Shown piece after piece: positions 1-11,802 of a DNA stretch of 64,000 bases. The number at the start of each line of letters is the position of its first letter. Positions within the stretch are counted from its first letter, which is position 1. The position numbers were made by a program, and so were the translations under genes. The notes beneath the pieces are model-generated. The model had not been told where the DNA came from. It searched no databases and saw only the letters and a list, made by a program, of their open reading frames with translations. Source of the stretch: Diphasiastrum complanatum (Eukaryota > Streptophyta > Lycopodiopsida > Lycopodiales > Lycopodiaceae); contig CM055101.1 of NCBI GenBank assembly GCA_029204225.1, positions 42,988,927 to 43,052,926 on the forward strand. Reading direction: 5' to 3'.

Positions 1-686
1 AATATAGCTGAGGATGGGCGAGGCAGACCATCTGATGAAGAATTCACGGCATCTCAATCCTAGATGGGCTTCCCTCGTCCATCATTAATGCATTTCACTG
101 ATGATTCCACTTCAGTACGTGGTCATTATATTGATCATCCTGATCTGGTTGCTGTTGATGATGATGAATGTGTAAGTGTTTAATCTTCCTTGGATTTGAA
201 TGTTTTCAATCACTGAATGTGTTTTTGCTAACATATTTCCTATTGCAGGATGCTCTCATAATAGATGATTTTGCTGCAAGATGAGGTGGTTTTAGACAAC
301 ACGCATCCTCGTTCCAGAGGGACAGTGGACTGGGCCACTATCTTCGACATTTCTTGAAGAGTGAGATCTGTATTGCTCATTCCAAGATGAGCCCAGTCGG
401 GGAGAGTCTTATAATGGCAGTTAAAGCTTTATCATTTTATTTAGGAGGACATAATTTTGTTAAGACCAATAAGATCATTTTTGTCAAAAGATCTTATGTT
501 TTGAACATTTTAGGCTTTACTGATGGGAATGTTCCTTTAAGGAGCTCCCATTATTCATTGTATTCCACTTATATTGAGCTTAGTGAAAATAAGGATAATG
601 CACATCTATTAGATGCATACGCTAGCAGAGAATTTCTTCATGACAATACTACCATAGAATCTGATACAAGATCTGATGATGAATAG
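1..686 (+). pseudogene. Uncharacterised transposon-linked gene, 3' part (two exons)
   Basis: I do not recognise this family. One reading frame runs in from the left edge to base 171, is spliced over a short intron (172-248; donor GTAAGT, acceptor TTGCAG) and continues to a TAG at 684-686. The frame is kept across the splice. Two in-frame stops break it: TAG near base 61 and TGA at 282-284. The first exon is acidic near its end (a DDDEC stretch), and the second includes a conserved-looking block ending HFLKSEICIAHSKMSPVGES. Its 3' end overlaps the 3' end of the minus-strand gene at 638-3375 by 49 bp, so the two are probably partners in one mobile element. The 5' end lies outside the window. 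The function is unknown. Confidence 0.45.
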
Positions 687-3375
687 TTGACACTTTGTAT
701 AATACAATCAATACATTTACATTGGGTATTGCTCCTCTCTTGTTCAATGAATTTGCAAAGCAATTCTGAACTAAACTTGTTGTATTGTGTGGACTTTGTT
801 ATATGTCGAATCTGAACTCTGCGGTAGAACCACTGAAACAATTGACAAATGTAGTTTCGTTTTTCATTGGTTCCTCCATGTTGTGTATTTCGATGAAATG
901 CTGCTCGTGCTTGCCAGTGTGACTTCTCCATCCCTTGTGATGACCATACACTCAAGCTTCCATATGTATTTGCAAAAAATGTTGTATGATCTCTTAGTAT
1001 GTGCTGCATATGTCAAAATCATAATGTTAGTCTTATGTTTAGATCTAAATATATATAAAAATTTGAAAGCATTTTGAAAATTTTATACTAACCATGTAAT
1101 GAGTGATGTGATCTTCTCCCCATGCTTTTGATATTGCATTAACAAACTCGACACAAGTCCTTTGGACAACTTTCTTATCAATATCAGAGTATTTTTCTTT
1201 TCTTAAAATAGCAATCATACTATCAAGCTTTTTCCATACATCAACTTTTAGTACTCTGGTTTTGCCGTCTTTCTCGAAGTCCTGAGTGGCAGTAATAATA
1301 TCTGTCCAGACTGAGTGTTGAATATTAGAAGCCTTACCAGTATGATTTGATAGAAAACAACGTGCTTTTGCTCCTCCTATGCTTGGCTTAGTTGGCATGT
1401 TCCCATTCTTTCCTGAAAGCTTTTCATCCTTTTGAATTTTGACATGTCCTTTATGGAGTCCTGCTTTTGATAAAACATCTTCTAATCGAGAGATAGCTTC
1501 CTTTGCTAATGATGTTGGCTTAGTATTCCAAGAAAAAACTATATGAAGATAAACGATCTTTTCTATCAATCTAACTTCTGCATGAAGAGTGCAAACATGC
1601 ACATTTTTTAAGGGGATAGATAGCACAGGCTTCCAGTTTGGATCTGCATATTCTCTAGTAATTCATGTACTCATAGTTACATCTTTTGTCATTTTCATGC
1701 AATACAAACAAGGGTATTTTGATGTAGCACCGTGAGAGACATTATACATACATTTCAATGTTTTCAAATCACCTGCTAAGTGCCATTCAACATTGAAGTC
1801 TCCAACTCCTGGAACATTGAGAAATCCTCCATCCATATGGTCCTTGATGATCCTAGGATAAGATGTCCTTGAGAATATCCATGATAATATATCATGATCC
1901 TCTTTCAGCACCTGTCCAAAGAATTAATCATACTTAGTTTACAATGTATTTATACTATTTAATGAATGTAATGTAATAATGAGGCTAGTTACCTGAAACG
2001 CTGCCAACCACCATATATCATTTTCTGACTGGAAACTGAATCTGAAATCTTCTTGGTTCTCTGTTTGGGATAGAGCACCATTCATGAGAGTTATACTAAC
2101 CCTTTCCATCTTCTGCCCTTTCACAATTTCTGACTCATATAACTTAAGTACTATGATTATTTTGCCATTCACCTTTTCATAGGTTATATCATAGAATGTG
2201 ACGATGTATCTCAGCAAGTAATTTAGATCAACAAATAAATTGTTTGATGAATTATAGAATATCGATCTTCCATCAGTTTCATACACCTCCTCAATATGAA
2301 ATGGAGTTCCAGTGATCTTACGCATACCTATGTTTAATGTATCCCTCTCTTTCTTCAAGTGGTATGTCCTAGGGATTGGGACTTTTCTAATTTGAACTTG
2401 CTTAAAAGCTTCTCTAATTAGTTTAAATATTGTTGCATATGCTTCCCTACTAATACTGCAAAATCACAAGCACCCTGAACTATAGTCTTATCTAAAATAT
2501 TTTGAATGTCCACCATCAAAGACTTTGCTATTTTACACTTTACATTTGAAATCCTATTGTTCATCATGATACGCTCAGTGGATTTGCAAGTCAATATTGT
2601 GCCCAATGACATTCCTAGTGAAGCATTGTCTTTAATATTCCGAGGAGCTACTAATGCAGATCTGCAAAAAAAAACAGATAGTTAACAGAATATCACCATA
2701 ACTGAAATTAAATCCAAATGTCATTGAAAAACTTACAAAATTTAGAATATGCTTACTTGAATGCACGGATCCTTCTATTTCGATAACCTCCTTTTGAAAG
2801 CGTTTGAATATCCTTGCAACTTTGTCGCTTTCGCTTCTTACTTTCAGCCTTCTTCTTTACCAAATCCACATCCTTCAGTAATTGTAAGTTTTCAATACGA
2901 CTAGACTGTAAGACTGATTGCATTTGCTCTAGTTCTGATTTGATATTGATTGCTATCTTCTATAGTGATTCATTATTTTTTTTAAGTTGTTCATTTTCTT
3001 CTAATGTCTTTTGGAGATGACAATCTCTATTCTGACAATAAGAGGATATCCGAATTAACTCACCTTCTAAAAAGTGAACTTTATTCATATAAAGTTGTTT
3101 TCCATGGTTTTGCAATCTTTCACGATATCCTAGTAATCCACTATGCCCATTGCATATCCATGTAACTAAATGAGTTATTGAAGAGAATGTGGGATGTGTC
3201 AAAGTGCTTGGATCTTGTGGATATAATGTTCCATCTGTCCGCAAATCCACATTTTTCTTTCCTTCTGCCCTATAACAAGAACGATCATCAGTAGATATTT
3301 GAACTCCTTTGTCTCCTCTTCTCTACAAAGGTGCCAAATCAACAGGGATATCCACATGTAGATGATATAATGTCA
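638..3375 (-). pseudogene. Four-exon transposon-like protein gene with few lesions
   Basis: Four minus-strand exons join cleanly: about 3375-2757, 2661-1993, 1911-1093 and 1003-638. The introns have GT donors and AG acceptors, and the phase is kept at each joint. The first exon encodes a charged coiled coil followed by a basic KKRKR-type stretch. The third holds a block reading WHLAGDLKTLKCMYN followed by SKYPCLYC, a Cys-x2-Cys pair of the kind seen in DDE-type transposon proteins. The last encodes GMEKSHWQARAAFHRNTQHGG. Lesions are sparse: TAG near 3323 and near 2958, TGA at 1660-1662, and one apparent frameshift near 2447. Fewer than five breaks in roughly 800 codons suggest a fairly young pseudogene or a copy of a still-active element. 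I cannot name the superfamily. Confidence 0.5.
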
Positions 3376-3479
3376 TCATCAAAAAAATAATAGAGTAATC
3401 AGTTGCATCAAAGTACTATGACCAGATTTTATGAAGCAAAACAAAATACTCATCTTTGATTATATTATATACTATGTAC

Positions 3480-3740
3480 GATCAATCCAATTTCCATGCT
3501 TGTATGCTTGATTCAAATTTGGAAATGCCGCTCATTTTTTCATTCCAATAGGTAGTTGGCGCTCATATTTCCATTCTCGTGGAAGGAATGCATATGTAAA
3601 CATTTTGCAATTTTTCCTGAATCAAATTTGGGGATGGCGGTCATATTCTAGATCCAGTGAAAATATTGCCCTTTTCGTAACCAATGGAGGGAATGTTTTT
3701 GAATTTAGTCAAGTTATACTGCGAATTGTTAACAGTTCTT
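3480..3740. repeat. Short tandem/dispersed repeat, copy 1
   Basis: This stretch holds units of the form ATTTGG-GATGGCG-TCATAT followed by ATTC-AGTGGAGGGAATG. The same units occur at about 58345-58500, and both copies contain the run GAATTTGGGGATGGCG or a close variant. No coding sequence is evident. It lies between the two-gene element and the left end of the gypsy remnant. Confidence 0.5.
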
Positions 3741-3899
3741 AATTGTGACTATAGACACCGTGGTTAGATCATTGGGAGTTGGGGAGGCCTTGGGAGTGGT
3801 GTGGGCAAGCAAATAAACAATATTGTTTTATTTATTTTGATATTTTTGTATATCCTACATGGCAGTCCTTAAAGGGTCTTTTTGATATTGAGAACTCCT

Positions 3900-6056
3900 C
3901 TAATGCTTTTCTAAATTCACGGCTCCATGATTAAGAATTTCCTTGATCTGATAAGGACCTTCGCCTGTGAATTTTAACTTTCCCTTGATCGCCTTGGTTT
4001 TATACATCAGGACCAGATCTCCGGAGCGAAGATCCTTCTTTTGTAATCTGCGATCATGCCATGCTTTGTGTCTTTCCTTTTCAGCTGCCAGTGCATGCAC
4101 AACTAGTAAGCGTGTTTCACAGAGTTTATGCAGAGCTTCGTGGCGTAGTTGTAGAGATTTGGACTCATTAAGACATTGCGTGGTGGCAATCCTTAATAAA
4201 GGAAGTAAAAACTCTACTGGCATCACAACAACTTGACCATATACCAATTGGAAGGGTGTTTGATCAGTGCTTCCTTTATATGCTGTCCTGAATGCCCACA
4301 GTGCAGCACGCAACTTGTGCTCCCAATCTGATCTGCTAGGTTCAACTGTTTTCGTGAGCACGCTACACATGATCTTATTGGATGATTCTGCTTGCCCATT
4401 ACCACGAGGATAATAAGGCGTACTGGTCCTGTGGATCACGAAGAATTCCTCCAACAGGAGGAACTTGGCAGTGGTCCTACCATCAGCTACTCTTACTGCC
4501 TTGGCTTCGACCCACTTGGTGAGGTAGTCTGTGGCTACGATTATGTATCGAGTCTGGGAACTCCTTGTTGCAGGGTGAATTGGACCGATGTAATCCAATC
4601 CACACTTTTCGAATGGTGCTTGGGCTAAGACCGGGAGCAGTAGGTCATAATTCAATCTCGTTGGCCTTCTCGCCCTTTGGCACACATCGCACTTTTTCAA
4701 GTATTCCTCCGTATTCTTATGAATCGTTGGCCACCAACATTCTTATTGTAGGATCTTGCAAATTGTAATGTCAGATGCAAAATGGCCTCCACCCATGCCT
4801 TCACGTGAAAGCGAAATGATCTGGGTGGCTTCATGAGGAAGAATACACCGCTGAAGAATTCCGTCGGGTCCTCTTTGATACAACTGGCCGACAATCAGCT
4901 GATAAGGTCTAGCCTTCAACATCAATTTCCACTGTTTCGCCTTTGGTAGTGATTTGTCTGGTTGGTCCCGCATTAGATATTCAACAATGTCGGCAGCCCA
5001 TTTTGGTACTGTGTCCACGTAAAATAAGGTAGCATCTGCCAACTCATTGTCGAGTTGGATTGCAATCTCCTTTCCCTTGATTCGTGATACATGATCTGCC
5101 ATGTAGTGTTGTTTTCCCTTGCGAACTACTATCCGAAAATCAAATTCCAGTAACAAAAGTAGCCATCTGGTGATTCTTCCGGTGTTGCAAGTTTTATTAA
5201 CGAGATAGAGCAAGGGTTGATGGTTGATATAAAAAACAAAATGTGTGGCCATCAAGTAGTGTCAAAATTTCTTAGCCGCATAGATCATTGCCAGTGCTTT
5301 CTGCTCTGTGGTTGAATAATTCATTTCAGTATCACTGAGCTGTCGGCTTGCAAATCAGATTGGAAAATCCTTTTTGTGTTCACCTGACTGGGTTAAGACT
5401 GCTCCAATTGCATACTTCGATGCGTTCGTATGCACGTGAAACTCAATGGACCAATTGGGTGGGCGTAAGATTGGTGCTGAAACCAATGCATCCTTAAGCT
5501 TCTAGAAAGCCTTTAGGGCTTTTTCGTTCCAATGTGGATCCGTCGTGAGTTTGTAAATTGGTCGGGCTAACTCCGCAAAATCAAGAATGAAGATCCTATA
5601 ATAGTTAGCATGACCCATGAAGATGTAGACTTAGCGGATCGTCCCCGGTGGTGGTAGATCAACAATGATCCTGATCTTTAATAGATATGTGGCGATCTCG
5701 TGTCTTGACACTATATGGCCGAGAATCAAGCCATGTGTCACCCAAAATTGACATTTTTTTGGATTCAGGGAGATCTAGTAGTTGCGGCATTTTTGTAACA
5801 CCTTCTCCAAATTGGATAAGTTTTCTGAGTCTAGTCCATGCACACACAAATCGTCCAAGAAAATTTCCAAAATTTTTTGCAGATAATCTTTGAATGCCGT
5901 CTTCATGACTCATTGGAAGGTGCTTGGGGCATTGCAAAGTCTGAATGGCATCACTTTATAGGCATAGGTTTTCCATTCCATGGCAAATGGTGTCTTGTGT
6001 TGGTCCTGGGGGGCTATCTTCACCTGTTTATAGCTACTGAAGCCATCTAGAAAACT
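3900..6056 (-). pseudogene. Ty3/gypsy pol remnant: RT, RNase H, integrase
   Basis: Frames on the minus strand give the RT palm motif FLDD near 5826-5870, the RNase H region including TEQKALAMIYAAKKF and YINHQPLLYLVN near 5300-5200, and the integrase zinc-finger and core (CDVCQRA, then WVEAKAV, then GNGQAES) down to 3900. These are standard gypsy pol domains in the order RT-RH-IN. There are several stops and frameshifts. The integrase core has a clean in-frame loss of roughly 20-25 residues between KFLLLEE and FFVIHRTSTPYYP, which removes the segment that normally carries the second catalytic aspartate of the D,D-35-E triad; the glutamate segment remains. The integrase would therefore be inactive. 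Confidence 0.8.
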
Positions 6057-6059
6057 TCT

Positions 6060-6890
6060 CGCAAGCTTCATCACTGATGGAAATTATCATTTTAAATTGA
6101 CTGAGAGGGTCTTCTAGAGTTCTTACTGGAAGAATTTGCTGGATCTTCACTTTTTAGTGATTTTTTTGCACTTAAATCCAATTTTCTGCTCACTGGAATC
6201 AAACTAACTATCGCAAGCTCTTCTGTATCCTGATCTCACTGAGATGAACTTCAGAATTCTCTACGAGAGTTCTTGACCACTGGAACTGAAAATTTTGCTA
6301 TCTACGAGGGTTCTCTAGTACTTTCCCGTCTTTTTTGCACTGAGAACTCTCGCACAGGCACTTAGACATCAAACTAACTCTCGCAAGCTTCTCTGTGTCA
6401 TGGTCTTACTAAGATGGAACTTCAGAGGGCTCTGCGAGAGTTCTTATGAAGATTTGAATTTTTTGGATTTTTTCAAGGATTTTTTGAATTTTTTATGATT
6501 TTTCTCTGATTTTTACAATCTGCTTGGCACTAACTCTCGCAGGCTTTTATGCAGGTCTGGGACAATACCCTGGAGCTGCTGCCAGTAATGCAAGGGTTAA
6601 TTCACACTGGTTTTGGAGATATAAAAATCTGATGAGATTTTAGGCTCTTTTTCCCTCCAAAAATACAGATTGGTGTGTTTTTTGGGTTTTTTGGCTGATT
6701 GGTTTGGGTTTCAAGCCCTTAGAGGCTGTTCAGACCTCCTCTACCCTCTCACACCTCCTCCGCTAGCTGTGAACAATCCAAACACAAAAAAATACTGAAA
6801 ACTAACTCTAAACACCCAAAAATCTACCTAAAACTACTCTAAAAAGCAAGAAAATAGCTAAAATGCAGCTAAACTAGTTAGTGGAAACCT
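6060..6890 (-). other. Gypsy leader with degenerate CTCTCGCA-type repeats
   Basis: There is no coding frame here. The + strand repeatedly shows ACTCTCGCAAGCTTCTCTG-like phrases and GAGAGTTCTT partners in loosely tandem blocks (around 6200, 6290, 6370, 6430 and 6530). Similar phrases recur near 59480-59565. The stretch lies between the primer-binding site and RT, where gag would be expected. Confidence 0.45.
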
Positions 6891-6891
6891 A

Positions 6892-6909
6892 TCCCTGGCA
6901 ACGGTGCCA
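6892..6909 (-). other. Primer-binding site, tRNA-Asp type
   Basis: The minus strand reads TGGCACCGTTGCCAGGGA, close to the TGGCGCCGTTGCCGGGGA primer site of many plant gypsy elements. It lies one base inside the LTR end, which fixes the element's orientation. Confidence 0.75.
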
Positions 6910-6910
6910 C

Positions 6911-7734
6911 TGTAGGATCAAAGATCTTGCGTAGTATAGCCCTTCTGTCTGTCAACAAGGTTTAGATCACTAGATAGGTACCTAACTATGCATAGATGCT
7001 ATTTCTAGTTAGTTTCCTACTTTCTCCTTTAACTCTATTTACCACTAACACTACCCTCCTTTAACTCTACTCTGTACACTAACATTCATCATGCTTTTGG
7101 GTGAAGGGAAAGGATAGACAAGAAGAGGAAGAGAGAAGAGAAGAGAGAAAGAGAGAGAGAGATGAGATGGAGGTTAGCTCAAATGCTCAATGTCATTGCT
7201 TATGGAGAAACCTTAACTAATCACAAACAAAAAGCATGGAAGAAATGGAAATAACAAGCAAACACAACAATAGCATAAGCAAGATTGATTAGCAAATGAG
7301 GATGCTTGAGCTCTCAAAATAGTAGAGTCTCCTCCTCTCTATCAAGCATGCAAATAGTGTACAAATGGTGGCTTTTTATAAAATGGGGAAGGCCCTTGCC
7401 CCTCAATCCTATTGGCTAATATTCACATTGATCCTATCCATTCATCTTGGACCCAACTTGATCCAAGGGTCCACAAAAAGTACATTGGAAATCACAAGAT
7501 TCATGTGAGTCCAAAATTGGACCCAACTCTAAAAAGTAAACTCTAAGTTTAAAATTGACTTTGGGCCTCAAGTTTTATTTTAATTACAAAGGCCCAAGTC
7601 TATTTTATTTTATTTACACTTTGGCTTGCATGCTCATTGGGCCATGGGCTTATACGCACAGGATGCCATGCCCTCGCAACACATTTTATTGGACACTTTT
7701 ATTTATTTACACTTTGTTGGGAACACCCCCAACA
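6911..7734 (-). repeat. Gypsy LTR (single copy)
   Basis: This 824-bp segment starts TGTAGGATC and ends CCCCCAACA on the + strand, so it reads TGTTGGGGGTGTTCCCAACA at its own 5' end. It lies between the primer-binding site and hAT coding sequence. I found no matching LTR at the left of the element. Confidence 0.7.
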
Positions 7735-9772
7735 TTTATATTCTTTCCTCACCTCTTCAATGGCAATGAGTGGAGGAATCAAAGCTCCAGTTGCATCAAC
7801 TCTTGACACCCCATAAAAATCAGCAAGACAGTTTATCTCTTTATATCCATAATCTTTCATTTCTCTGATACATTTTGGTATATTGCTAGGAGATAGTGCC
7901 TTGAAACAACTTAAATGATCTCTATCTCGAAACTGTTTCAACAAGCCTTTAATTATAGCACAAGAAAATGACTTTTGGAAGTCAATAGCCTCTTCCAAGT
8001 CATCTCCTACAACATACCTACTGATTTCTATATCATAATACATATTCCCTTGTATATAGCTTTGTAGCTTTCGTAGATAACCATTTTCATGTCCATAATA
8101 TGGTTAAATAGGATATCCTTTACTATTGTACATTCCAGCATTCAATTTAGTCAGAAGGTCTTCAATGTACTCAAGTTCGATCATCGCGATCTCACTAGAA
8201 ACAATATTTCCTGAAATCACTCCAACCTCAATGTAGTCTCGCTGAAATGTCAAGCTTAAAATTCACAACTTGCCAAGTAAATCAACAAGAAAATGTAAAA
8301 TGTATATGGTTTTGAAATCACACAATCTCTTTAGAAGCTTTTTGGCAGCATCAGCCTGAATCGCCTTTTTTGACTTGCTTGTAGATGCCAAGGTTGGTTC
8401 CAATTCATCTTCACCAACATCCTGATCATCCTCGTCAAGGAAGATGACATCTCTTTGAGAACATGTTTTCTATTTTGAAATTTTGTCAAATTTGGTTTTT
8501 ATGCAATGAATAACAGGCTACAAAACATCACATATGCGCTTTATGACACCATGTCGACTCAACCATCTCGTGGTCTTAATCCGACTCACTTCAGTACATC
8601 ATTAGCCATTTCTTCTTGAAACGTACATAAAAGAAACTGCCTCTTGCAGCTATTGGAAAAGAAAGCAACAGTTGCATTCATTAATGCGTCAATAAATTTG
8701 GAATATGCTAATTTGGAAGTTGAACCTGAACATGCTAGGTTGCATCTATGTGCAATACAATGGATACTTGATAAAAAAGGACATGATTTTTTTAGCCCAG
8801 TTACAAATCCTGTGACCAACCCTATCATGACTCTCGCTCCATCAGATTCAAACCCTATGAACTTGCTTATGTCTAAGTTTGACTCACAAACGACTTCCAT
8901 GATTACACCAAAAATAGCTTCGGCGTTCTCATTACGCACAAATAATGTGTTACAAGATTAAAGCTTTCAATGTAAGACACATAATAATCAGCGACTTCTT
9001 GTTGGATATATCCATGGATTCATCCACCATCAATCCAAAGAAAAGAGTTTTTCATACTTTTTCCAAAATATTGGCTTGTAGTGATTCGCCGATGTATTTT
9101 ACAAATTCAGTGCAAGCTTTATGTTGGTAGAGACTCTTTGTCATTGTTTTGAGACCAAGGGATCGTAACAACCGCAATTTCGATTGAACTTGCTATATGG
9201 AATATCTTCTTTTGCAATAAAGTAAGCGACTTCAAACCAAGTCCATTATGCCTCTTTTTTTTTTTACCTCAAATTGTGGTATTAGCCACTTGTATTACCT
9301 ATTTTTCAGCTTCAATTTGGTCTCTATAAATGTCTCTATGCATTTTGGATCTACCATGATCCAGCCAGGCACTAACACGAATGTTGGTGCTTCCCATAGT
9401 TCCAAATACATTTTTGGAATTTTTGGGATGCTGCCTACACACTTTACAAAACACCCTCCCTAGTTCTTGACTGAACTCTAGCCATGGGTAGTCCATAATC
9501 CACCTATCTTGCCACATATTACAAGCTTTTGCAATTCTAAGAGCCTCTAGAATCTTTTTTGAATTCTCTGCTTGAATCTTTTCTTGCTCCTCATCTTTTC
9601 CCTCGTCGTTATACCCATTGCAGCCATACTTTTCAATGTGCTTTTTTTTTTTTTTGTTAGCCTCAAGCATGACCAAGATGCTTGTTTGTTTTCTCTTAGT
9701 GAATTTAACTACATGTTTATCACTTGCTCCACCTGCATCTTTGGAAGCTTCCATCGATGCGTTCAAGGACAA
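7735..9772 (-). pseudogene. hAT transposase pseudogene (zinc-finger MYM/ZNF862-like type)
   Basis: The N-terminal part (9772-9299) is lysine-rich and has a TTF-type zinc-finger segment (VFCKVCRQHP ... HGRSKMHRDIY). Around 9100-8950 another frame gives GLMVDESMDISNKKSL, the usual first-aspartate block of hAT transposases. At 8939-8586 follow GFESDGARVM and HCIAHRCNLA, the second-aspartate block. Further blocks continue through a frameshift near 8590 (IKTTRWLSRHGVIKR) down to LIPPLIAIEEVRKEYK, where the gypsy LTR interrupts it. The C-terminal dimerisation region is missing. Several stops and at least two frameshifts make this non-functional. Confidence 0.75.
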
Positions 9773-11150
9773 TGGAAGCTGAGTTTCTTAGTTTATTTGT
9801 GTAATCTCCCACAATGATTGATTATGGAGAGAATAGTGAGGTAACAAGAAGCCTTAAGACCTGCAATAGTGAATGATCTATGTCTTGTGAGAAAGTGAAA
9901 GATGGCTACATTTCAACCAACTACATTTCAATGAACTATTGAATAATCATAGGTACATCCAAATTCCAACTACCATGCAACCATCCTTAATGTACCATAA
10001 CAGCAAAAAAGCCTAACATTTTGATGAAAACACAAACAAACTTATTTGTAGAAATAGTTATTTATCTCACCATGTAGCTACTATAAGTTTACTTACTATC
10101 GTTCTCCTACCACAACTTATAGTCGTTCAAAGGCTGCCACCTCATGTATCTCACCATGCAATAAAAACTGAAATCTTCATTCTTACATCTCTATTAGTTT
10201 GCTACACTTATGAGTCTCTTGAAAGTTGAGATACAAACTTCAAAGGATAAAAGAAAATCTCACAACTTAAAATAGCATGCAAGCAACAAGAAACAAGTGA
10301 AACATGCATGCAGATTTGACCTGCGATCTGGAAGCTTTATATATTGCAAAACATTAATATGAAATATAAGCAGATGATTATGTAGATTACCACATCATTG
10401 TTCAAGTTTCTAAAGCTTTTTCAGATTTTCTAATGTCTAGTGAAGCCTTAATGTGGGCTCTCGCACAATACATTGTAGCTTTGAATTCCTAACTTACATG
10501 TTCTTTGAAAAATAGCTCACTCACTTTTATTCCACTTGATAGAAGTTTGAAGATTTTGGAAGTGGGATTTTTGCATTGTTCGTCCCTTTAAGGCTTTAGA
10601 GTTTTTATTATGTTCGAGATTCCTTAGAACACAATTCCCATAAAGTCTCAATGACAAGTTTAATGAGAGGACTCCATACTTCCAAAGCATAATATGAGAT
10701 TATAAAGTTGAAAAAGCATGGAATCACTCAAACTTCAAATTTTCAAGAATCAGTCAACTGTCGCTCACACAACTTAAGGAATCAGCATGACAAAAAAGAG
10801 ATGTGCATCACACGTACAAAAATTGAAAACTCAACTGAGATTAGAGAAGTTGAGAACCTACCATGAGCAATTATTCAAAAGCATAATAATATGTTGCTTC
10901 AAATCACAGAACATGAACTAAGTTTTTTCCGAGATGACAAAATTGCCAAAAAACAACATCAAGCTTCAGCCTTGAAAAAACTAGTGTGACACATGACTTC
11001 ACACTTGAATTTATAGAAGCTGAAGCAACAATCAACAAGGCAGATGCAGCTTTCATCCACTCACTAAAGAGTAAGAGTGAACTTTGTGTGAAGAATTGCC
11101 AAAAATTGGCAAATCTAGCTTGATAAAAAACCATGTAGAATAGTGTAAAT
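9773..11150. other. AT-rich stretch without recognisable genes
   Basis: No open frame here resembles a known family. It may include the 5' flank and terminal inverted repeat of the hAT copy to its left, but I could not identify the repeat. Confidence 0.4.
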
Positions 11151-11312
11151 TGTGTACACAAGTGGGTCCCACACATGTGAGGCCATGATGCCACATGGGA
11201 AACCCATCCTAATGTAGGTTAGGTCAAGTCAAGAGAGTTGGTCATGTCTATTTGGTGGTCATCCCTACTTTATAGGGCCTACACCTAAGTTTAAGGTGAA
11301 AATTTGACCAAC

Positions 11313-11788
11313 TAGCTACCTACCAAGCATAACTCTAGGAAATAGACTAGGGTTTCATTTTAGGTTAAGGAGAGTGAGTTAACTTCCTTATTACATGCTG
11401 GAAATCCACCTAACTTCAAGAAGGAAGTCGAATTTGCTATGTATTCCCTCTCTCCATAGTGAGAAGATAAGAAAATTTTTGGAGCTCATTGGCAATCTCA
11501 AGCTAGTTCACTATGTACATTGAGTTTCTGTGATCCAAATGAACCCAAATCAATTTCTACTTGTTTCTCAGATTTAAGGCCGTAATACAGCCTCTATTAC
11601 ACACGTGTGGGCTCGGATTTCAATGTTGATCAATGCTTTTGATTGCTAATGCTTGTTGTTTATCAAACTGCCAATCTAGATCAACTTTTTTGTGTCTAGT
11701 TTTTTGATAGATTGTTAAGCAAGCATCCAATCACTCTTGTGGATCTTTTGTAGATCCATTTATGGTCCTAAAGTACAGTACTTTCACA
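11313..11788 (+). repeat. Copia left LTR (repeat portion)
   Basis: This is the direct repeat of 13886-14361. It ends TTTCACA immediately before the primer-binding site. The LTR may extend left of this boundary. Confidence 0.75.
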
Positions 11789-11802
11789 TGGTATCAGAGC
11801 CA
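11789..11802 (+). other. Primer-binding site, initiator tRNA-Met type
   Basis: TGGTATCAGAGCCA directly follows the LTR end; this is the classical copia minus-strand primer site. Confidence 0.85.

Larger units (their letters stand above)
3900..7734 (-). mobile_element. Ty3/gypsy LTR retrotransposon, one LTR, gag and protease missing
   Basis: In minus-strand order the element runs: LTR (7734-6911), primer-binding site (6909-6892), untranslated leader (about 6890-6060), reverse transcriptase, RNase H and integrase (about 6056-3900). Gag and protease are absent between leader and RT. No second LTR is seen at the left end, so that end has been lost. The LTR abuts hAT transposase coding sequence at 7735, which shows that the gypsy element landed inside an existing hAT copy. 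Confidence 0.75.

Noticed and set aside
3900-4768. + strand frames of 60-89 codons over the integrase
   Set aside because: They overlap the minus-strand integrase frame, which carries the known motifs.
5659-5937. 92-codon minus-strand frame in the gypsy RT region
   Set aside because: Out of frame with the RT motif FLDD and its neighbours; a shadow frame.
6060-6640. Repeated CTCTCGCA phrases considered as a CRISPR-like array
   Set aside because: The units vary in sequence and spacing, there are no uniform spacers, and the setting is a plant retrotransposon leader.
10904-11194. 96-codon minus-strand frame with hydrophobic residues
   Set aside because: No domain, AT-rich surroundings and overlap with the probable start of the copia LTR.
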